The position numbers and the translations under genes are program-made. Source: Cellvibrionaceae bacterium (GTDB lineage: Bacteria > Pseudomonadota > Gammaproteobacteria > Pseudomonadales > Cellvibrionaceae). From it: a stretch of 50,088 nucleotides of DNA. The notes under the pieces are model-generated. The model ran no database searches, had not been told where the DNA came from, and saw only the letters and a list, made by a program, of their open reading frames with translations. Shown one piece after another: positions 45,411-50,088 of this stretch (its first letter is position 1; every line of letters starts with the position of its first letter). The DNA lies in assembly GCA_028281575.1 (NCBI GenBank), contig JANQJP010000042.1, positions 1-50,088 on the forward strand. The letters run 5' to 3'.

Positions 45411-47522
45411 ATGAAAAAATTTACGCTGTCACCATTCGCTATCGCGACAACAGCTTTTATTCTCTCCTCACCAGTCGCTCACGCTCAAGATCACTCACCT
45501 GAAGTAGAAGAGCTAAGAGTTTACGGCGTAAAAGAAGCATTTTTACCAACAAAGCCAAGCTCCACCGATTTACTTGGTGACACAGTGATGACAACGCCTC
45601 GTTCTGTACAGGTCATTCCGGACGCGTTGTTGGATCAGTATAAAATTCTCAATCTGGCCGATACCGCTCGCTTTGTAAGTGGCGTCACGCGCAGTGGCGG
45701 TGACCGCGGTGCGGCAGAAACCTATATTGTTCGGGGCTTTGTGCAGCAGGATGCGTTTCAGGATGGCTTCCGGGTATCGCGACTATCCGATTTTACTAAC
45801 GGCGCTGTCAGTACAGACGAAGCTAGAATTGCCGCAGTGGAAGTATTAAAAGGTCCGAGCAGTATTTTATATGGGCGCTCTGAACCTGGGGGCGTAGTTA
45901 ATTACGTTACAAAAAGACCTGAAAAAGAAAAGCAATATGCACTTCGCCAAGATGTCGGAAATTTTAATTACTTACGCACGGAAGCAGATATAAATCAGCC
46001 ACTTAATGATGCTGTTTCTTTAAGAATCATTGGTGCATATGATTCTATCGACGGCGAAGTTAACGGTGAAGAATTTAAAGACATTTCCGTTTCACCTTCC
46101 CTACTCTTTCAACCATCCGAACATAGCTCTTGGTTGATTCGCGCCGACATTCAGCAAAGCGAAGCTATTACCGGCGCCGGTTTAATAGGGCCTGACGGCG
46201 ATAGTATTTTCATCGGTGACCCAAATAATAGCGATGACAATAAAGACCAAACCATTGTATTTACAGAACTCAACCATCGTTTTAACGAAGTTTTTTCAAC
46301 AACATTTGCGGCGCAATACGTAAAAGACGATATTGATCGTGTCGGCAATGCTATTTTTGGTTTGAATCCCGAAACGTTTACTGTCGTACTCGGCGTCGCC
46401 GACGTAGAGAGCGAGAAAGATCAATACGCCTTGCGCTGGACAAATGAAATCGATTTAAGCTTTGACATTGGCAATAGCAAAGTTGAATCCACTACAGTAT
46501 TTGGTTTTGATTACGAAGAAGTCGATCTCGAATCCTTTCGCGGCTTTGGCTTGCCCACAGCATTTGGTGGTTCAATTGCTCCATATAATCCGATTACCAG
46601 TAGTGTAAACGTCGAGCTGGATAGCTACGACGAAACTGAAACAGGTTTAACCAATACAGAAGGTTTTTCGCTGCTGTTACTGGAAACGTTGACAATAGAC
46701 AAGCTTACCTTGCAACTAGGTTTGCGTCATAGCGAACTTAAAGGTGAAACGTCTTTTGTCTATGGGCTCGGCCTTTTCCCCAGCTCTGAAGCAAAAAATG
46801 AATATATCGTAACTATACCCTCCGTCAGTGTTCTTTATCAGTTAACGGAGAATTTATCGACTTACTACACTTACACGGAAAGTTTTAATCCAGTGTTCAC
46901 GGCATCATCTGCTTCTGGTGCGAGCTTGGACCCCGAAGTTGGGGAGCTCAACGAACTGGGCATCAAATACTCGCCATCGGAAAATATTTTAGTTAGTGCT
47001 GCTGTTTTCCGGGTTACCAAGTCCGATATTATCGGCACTGATCCAGAAAACCCATTGTTTTCAGTTAATATTGGCGAGGAAGAAGTCTCGGGTTTTGAAT
47101 TAGATATTATTGGCAACCTTACGCAAAGTCTTTCGTTATCACTTAACTACGGTTATAGCAATGCAGAAATTACTGATGATGGTAGCGATTCGACTGCCTT
47201 TGAAGGCAATACGCCTTATGGTACGCCGAAGCAAAGCGCCAGCTTATTTGTCGCTTACGATATTGCTGATGTGGAAGGTTTGAGTTTTGGTGGTGGGATA
47301 AGTTATCGCGATGAAGTTTATGGCGATAGAGAAAATACAAAAGTGTGGGACGGCTTCACACAATTTGATGTATTCGTAAATTATGAAATTGGCAAATTCG
47401 AGCTATCCTTAAATGCCAAAAATATCACGGATGAAGACATTTTTTACGCGAATAACCGCGACTTCACGGCAACAAAGCAATACCCTGCACAATATATTCT
47501 GACGACGCGCTATATATTTTAA
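45411..47522 (+). CDS. TonB-dependent siderophore receptor
   Basis: A 703-residue outer-membrane receptor importing ferric siderophore. The signal peptide is KKFTLSPFAIATTAFILSS with cleavage after VAHA. A plug domain follows (PRSVQVIPDALL, YIVRGF, VEVLKGPSSILYGR, PGGVVNYVTKRP), then a 22-strand-type barrel ending in a terminal phenylalanine (YIF). AGGTGG lies five bases before the ATG at 45411. It heads a four-gene iron operon. The siderophore itself is not encoded in this window. Confidence 0.93.
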   Translation: MKKFTLSPFAIATTAFILSSPVAHAQDHSPEVEELRVYGVKEAFLPTKPSSTDLLGDTVMTTPRSVQVIPDALLDQYKILNLADTARFVSGVTRSGGDRGAAETYIVRGFVQQDAFQDGFRVSRLSDFTNGAVSTDEARIAAVEVLKGPSSILYGRSEPGGVVNYVTKRPEKEKQYALRQDVGNFNYLRTEADINQPLNDAVSLRIIGAYDSIDGEVNGEEFKDISVSPSLLFQPSEHSSWLIRADIQQSEAITGAGLIGPDGDSIFIGDPNNSDDNKDQTIVFTELNHRFNEVFSTTFAAQYVKDDIDRVGNAIFGLNPETFTVVLGVADVESEKDQYALRWTNEIDLSFDIGNSKVESTTVFGFDYEEVDLESFRGFGLPTAFGGSIAPYNPITSSVNVELDSYDETETGLTNTEGFSLLLLETLTIDKLTLQLGLRHSELKGETSFVYGLGLFPSSEAKNEYIVTIPSVSVLYQLTENLSTYYTYTESFNPVFTASSASGASLDPEVGELNELGIKYSPSENILVSAAVFRVTKSDIIGTDPENPLFSVNIGEEEVSGFELDIIGNLTQSLSLSLNYGYSNAEITDDGSDSTAFEGNTPYGTPKQSASLFVAYDIADVEGLSFGGGISYRDEVYGDRENTKVWDGFTQFDVFVNYEIGKFELSLNAKNITDEDIFYANNRDFTATKQYPAQYILTTRYIF

Positions 47523-47547
47523 CACTTGGTGGGAGCGTTTCATTAAT

Positions 47548-47823
47548 ATGAACATATTCGCTTCGGGACGCTTTTGGCTTGCGGGGCCAGTAGCGTTTTT
47601 CTTGTCTATCATTGTTATGCTGGGAATGGCCTTATGGTTTCCAAAGGGCCATGCCGGCATCGATAATATCGTGCTGCCGATGATTCTGTTCCCGTTAATT
47701 TGGGCGGTATTTTTTTTCTATGCCTATCTTGACCGAAACATCAAGCGTGTAGCTTTGTTGTTTTTGACTGTAGCGGTTATCCATATTTCGCTTCTCGTTC
47801 TGCAATTCACAGCAGGTAAATAA
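47548..47823 (+). CDS. Small inner-membrane protein of the iron operon (DUF3649-like)
   Basis: A 91-residue protein with three hydrophobic helices (FWLAGPVAFFLSIIVMLGMAL, LPMILFPLIWAVFFFYAYL split by a short loop, and a last one). It lies between the receptor and the PepSY gene, 25 and 2 bases from each. Small proteins of the DUF3649 type recur in such operons; I assign it by context and topology rather than by motif. Confidence 0.7.
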   Translation: MNIFASGRFWLAGPVAFFLSIIVMLGMALWFPKGHAGIDNIVLPMILFPLIWAVFFFYAYLDRNIKRVALLFLTVAVIHISLLVLQFTAGK

Positions 47824-47825
47824 TC

Positions 47826-49439
47826 ATGATAAAACTAGGTCAGCGGGAAACAAAATCGCTAGTGGTACTGCATGGATGGTCAGCGATATTTTTGGGGTTT
47901 TTACTTTATGCCGTTGTTGCGACCGGGACCGTTGCGGTGCTCGAAGAGGAAATACACCACTGGACACTCGGGAAAATAAAACCTGGCAATCCACTTACAG
48001 GCGATGTCGATAAGATTATCCAAATACTGTCTCCACAGGTAGATCCCGAGTTTCTTGAGGAAATCGGGGTAGGTCACTCACCCCATGGGCACCTTCAGCT
48101 CTTTTTTCATACACATCGAAAAAAAGATAATGGTCAAATTGAAGACTATGGCGTTCAATACGAGGTTGATATTGATAGTGGAGAGGTGTTGACCGAACGC
48201 ACTGGCACTGCACGCGATATTTTTCAAAGTGAACAGTCGCGAGCACTCAGCCGGTTTTTAGTTGAGACCCACGTTCAGCTTCATTTACCTAATCCCTGGG
48301 GGCTTTTGCTTACCGGAATTCTTGGACTTGCCATGCTGCTCGCGGCAGTATCCGGGTTTTTAATGCATCGTCATTTATTTAAAGATATATTTGTGCTGCG
48401 CAGAGATAGAAAAAATATTACTGTCAAACGCGATCTTCATACTGTAGCCGGCACTTGGAGCTTACCGTTCGCTTTTATTCTCGCGTTTACCGGTAGTTTC
48501 TTTAGCTTTGCCGGTTCATTCGGTATTCCCGCAATGGCAATGGTCGCTTTTGGTGGTGACCAGGAAGCCTTAATTCGTACGGTCATCGGTGTGCCTGAAA
48601 CCGAAAGTGATGAAAAAATTGCAACGGTAAATATAAATACAATTCTCGCTGATGCAAATGCACGCGCCGGACAATATCCAGAATTCGCATCTATTACTCA
48701 CTACGGTCGTGGCGATGCCAAAATCCTGTTATTTATTCCAGCTGCTGAAACAAAACTTGAACCCATTCAATACGAATATAACGGAACTAGCGGCGATTTT
48801 ATTCGACAAAAACCCCAGATAGGCATTGAACCATCGATTGGCTCCAATGTGTTTTCACTTATCGGACCCCTGCACTTTGGCAATTTTGGAGGGTTATTAT
48901 CAAAAGCTGTTTGGGTAGGTTTAGGTTTTGCCAGCTGTTATGTCATTTTAACCGGTTTTTCACTTTGGATTGCCCGTAGAAAAGAAGAAAAAATCTGGCA
49001 AACCTTTGAACGTTTTACCACCATTTTTGGTATAGGCTTGCCAGTCGCCATGTTAGCTGCAGGCGTTGGTTATTTTTTTGCTATCTCTCTATCATTAAAA
49101 CCGACGTCGATGGTGCCGTGGTCTTTTTCAGTTGTTTCAGTGTTACTTATTCTAAGTGGGTTTGTTGTTAAAAATGCAAGAATAATCAAGTTAAGCTTAC
49201 TAGCAATGAACGCTATACTTTGTTTTTCTTTACCAGTATTGCGATTACTTACTGGAGGGCCATTTTGGTTTTCGGCGATTGAAAACCAAAATGGTATCGT
49301 CATGATGATGGATCTACTGCTTTTGACACTTGGTGTCTTTTGTATACATCAGTTTATCAACACAGCTCGCAGCTACACTAATGCCGTTTGCGAAAACTAC
49401 ATTTCCTCTGACAATGCGAGCTCGGAGCGTACAGCATGA
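47826..49439 (+). CDS. PepSY-associated transmembrane protein (iron uptake)
   Basis: A 537-residue inner-membrane protein of the PepSY_TM family, found with siderophore receptors and thought to handle ferric siderophore in the periplasm, including its reduction. It opens with VLHGWSAIFLGFLLYAVV, followed by a large periplasmic domain, a helix near 160-180 (LLTGILGLAMLLAAVSG), LHTVAGTWSLPFAFILAFTGSF, a second periplasmic region, and several C-terminal helices. Histidines in LH positions of the first helices may bind haem. It is coupled to both neighbours. Confidence 0.85.
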   Translation: MIKLGQRETKSLVVLHGWSAIFLGFLLYAVVATGTVAVLEEEIHHWTLGKIKPGNPLTGDVDKIIQILSPQVDPEFLEEIGVGHSPHGHLQLFFHTHRKKDNGQIEDYGVQYEVDIDSGEVLTERTGTARDIFQSEQSRALSRFLVETHVQLHLPNPWGLLLTGILGLAMLLAAVSGFLMHRHLFKDIFVLRRDRKNITVKRDLHTVAGTWSLPFAFILAFTGSFFSFAGSFGIPAMAMVAFGGDQEALIRTVIGVPETESDEKIATVNINTILADANARAGQYPEFASITHYGRGDAKILLFIPAAETKLEPIQYEYNGTSGDFIRQKPQIGIEPSIGSNVFSLIGPLHFGNFGGLLSKAVWVGLGFASCYVILTGFSLWIARRKEEKIWQTFERFTTIFGIGLPVAMLAAGVGYFFAISLSLKPTSMVPWSFSVVSVLLILSGFVVKNARIIKLSLLAMNAILCFSLPVLRLLTGGPFWFSAIENQNGIVMMMDLLLLTLGVFCIHQFINTARSYTNAVCENYISSDNASSERTA

Positions 49440-49702
49440 GTACTTTTTCGCTTTCCATGCTTACCATTCTTATCAGCGCGTTGAGTATCGCCTTACTCAT
49501 AAAAAGTGATACGAAGAGACATCGAAAGACAGATAACCTTTTCCCATTAAGTAGCAAAATTAGAAAAACCCTCGGTTGGACTAGTTTATTGCCTTGCGCT
49601 TTATGCCTCGTTCTTGCCAATTACACCGCGCTACTCATTTGGCTCGGTGCTGTGACTGTAATAGGTTGGTTGCTCGCTATGCTTCCAGCTAGGATTATCT
49701 AG
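49436..49702 (+). CDS. Small membrane protein of the iron operon (DUF3325-like)
   Basis: An 88-residue protein with three hydrophobic segments and a basic loop (KSDTKRHRKTD). It overlaps the PepSY gene by four bases and ends the operon. DUF3325-type proteins occur in this position beside PepSY proteins; the assignment is by context. Its stop codon lies in a sequence resembling the end of the adjoining repeat element. Confidence 0.65.
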   Translation: MSTFSLSMLTILISALSIALLIKSDTKRHRKTDNLFPLSSKIRKTLGWTSLLPCALCLVLANYTALLIWLGAVTVIGWLLAMLPARII

Positions 49703-49755
49703 GATCTGTTCGAGCTAATTTGATCGTCACCGGTGTGACCGAAACACGCTTATAA
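49699..49755. repeat. Degenerate copy of the repeat-element end
   Basis: From CTAGG at 49699 this stretch matches the left end of the full element from 49758 at roughly 32 of 50 positions by eye (shared AATT-GATC, CAC, TGTG). It overlaps the stop codon of the last gene. It could be a diverged older insertion. Confidence 0.4.
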
Positions 49756-50088
49756 CACTAGGGCCTGTCTACACGAATTCGATCACCACTGTTGTGGCTG
49801 CAAAAGCGCCAGTCAAGGGGTAAGGCGAGTAGTTTGGTTGTTCCACATGAACGACGAACAAAGCTCACCGCATCCTGCTCTCGCCCCTTACCCACATCCA
49901 TGTGGGCAACGCACAGTGGCGTTTAACCCGAATAGTCATATGGATGTGGCGTATTAGAAAATGCAGGAGCAATTGCCGAGGGCCAGACCAGAATGTCCTC
50001 TAGCTGCGTTGATAGTCGCTCATGTGGAATAACCAATAACCACATCACGCTTATATCGCCTTACTAAAGAAAATTCTGGTCTCTGGCA
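49756..50088. mobile_element. Repeat element, right copy (MITE-like, nearly complete)
   Basis: It starts with the terminal repeat CACTAGGGCCTGTCTACAC (arm 49756-49789), the inverted partner of 161-193. Internal structure is strong: CGCCA (49807-49811) pairs with TGGCG (49917-49921), GGGTAAGGCGAG (49818-49829) with CTCGCCCCTTACCC (49880-49893) with a bulge, and CCCACATCCATGTGGG (49891-49906) is a hairpin. The final 33-base arm would lie just past the window end. No transposase is encoded, so a full-length autonomous parent would be elsewhere. Confidence 0.75.

Noticed and set aside
1-50088. Circular molecule with overlapping ends (plasmid).
   Set aside because: The two end sequences differ at several bases and by short indels, and the element boundaries show two distinct copies, so this is not an exact terminal overlap.
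1-50088. CRISPR arrays, tRNA or rRNA genes, phage integrase.
   Set aside because: Looked for regular short repeats, tRNA-like ends and integrase motifs; none seen.

Overview
The window looks like chromosomal DNA of a Gram-negative gammaproteobacterium, probably marine. The evidence is class I fructose-1,6-bisphosphatase, an adjacent purE-purK pair, a TonB-dependent siderophore receptor with a PepSY membrane protein, a NhaR-type LysR regulator and an Mrp-type antiporter. I cannot assign a species from sequence alone. Both ends fall in copies of the same structured repeat element, in the same orientation. This is what one expects of a contig broken at repeats, or of an island bounded by them.

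Region 1 (about 0.2-16.7 kb) is a type II polyketide synthase cluster, rare outside actinobacteria. A divergent promoter with a 12-bp inverted repeat of T-N11-A form separates two arms. The minus arm holds a malonyl-CoA:ACP transacylase and a flavin-dependent halogenase. The plus arm holds an ActIII-type ketoreductase, a Sfp-type phosphopantetheinyl transferase, a metal-dependent cyclase, KS-alpha, a chain-length factor, an ACP, a three-domain START aromatase/cyclase and an alpha/beta hydrolase. This order matches, as I recall it, the Photorhabdus anthraquinone (ant) cluster, minus its CoA-ligase gene. Next come a metallophosphoesterase, a PEP-synthase/rifampin-phosphotransferase-like enzyme, an acyl-CoA-dehydrogenase-fold flavin monooxygenase and a sulfotransferase.

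Region 2 (about 17.1-33.4 kb) is visibly more GC-rich and concerns ion homeostasis. It holds a SulP transporter, a DASS/SLC13 transporter with TrkA-C domains, an HPF-like ribosome factor, NhaR, and a long operon of overlapping genes: a P-type ATPase, Mrp E-F-G, MbhD-like, MbhE/B, C, D, and a 1073-aa protein that fuses two antiporter-like subunits. A tandem universal stress protein closes it.

Region 3 (about 33.5-38.2 kb) returns to the AT-richer style of region 1. It holds an O-methyltransferase, an MDR-family oxidoreductase, a second halogenase paralogous to the first and a LysR regulator. It is probably the second half of the polyketide cluster, so the product is predicted to be a halogenated, O-methylated and possibly sulfated aromatic polyketide.

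Region 4 (38.8-42 kb) is a tight four-gene cassette whose first and last genes carry peptidoglycan-binding motifs, the first also a T4-lysozyme/pesticin-like fold. Region 5 (42-50 kb) is ordinary chromosome: fbp, purK, purE, then a Fur-box-preceded siderophore-receptor operon ending at the right-hand repeat element.
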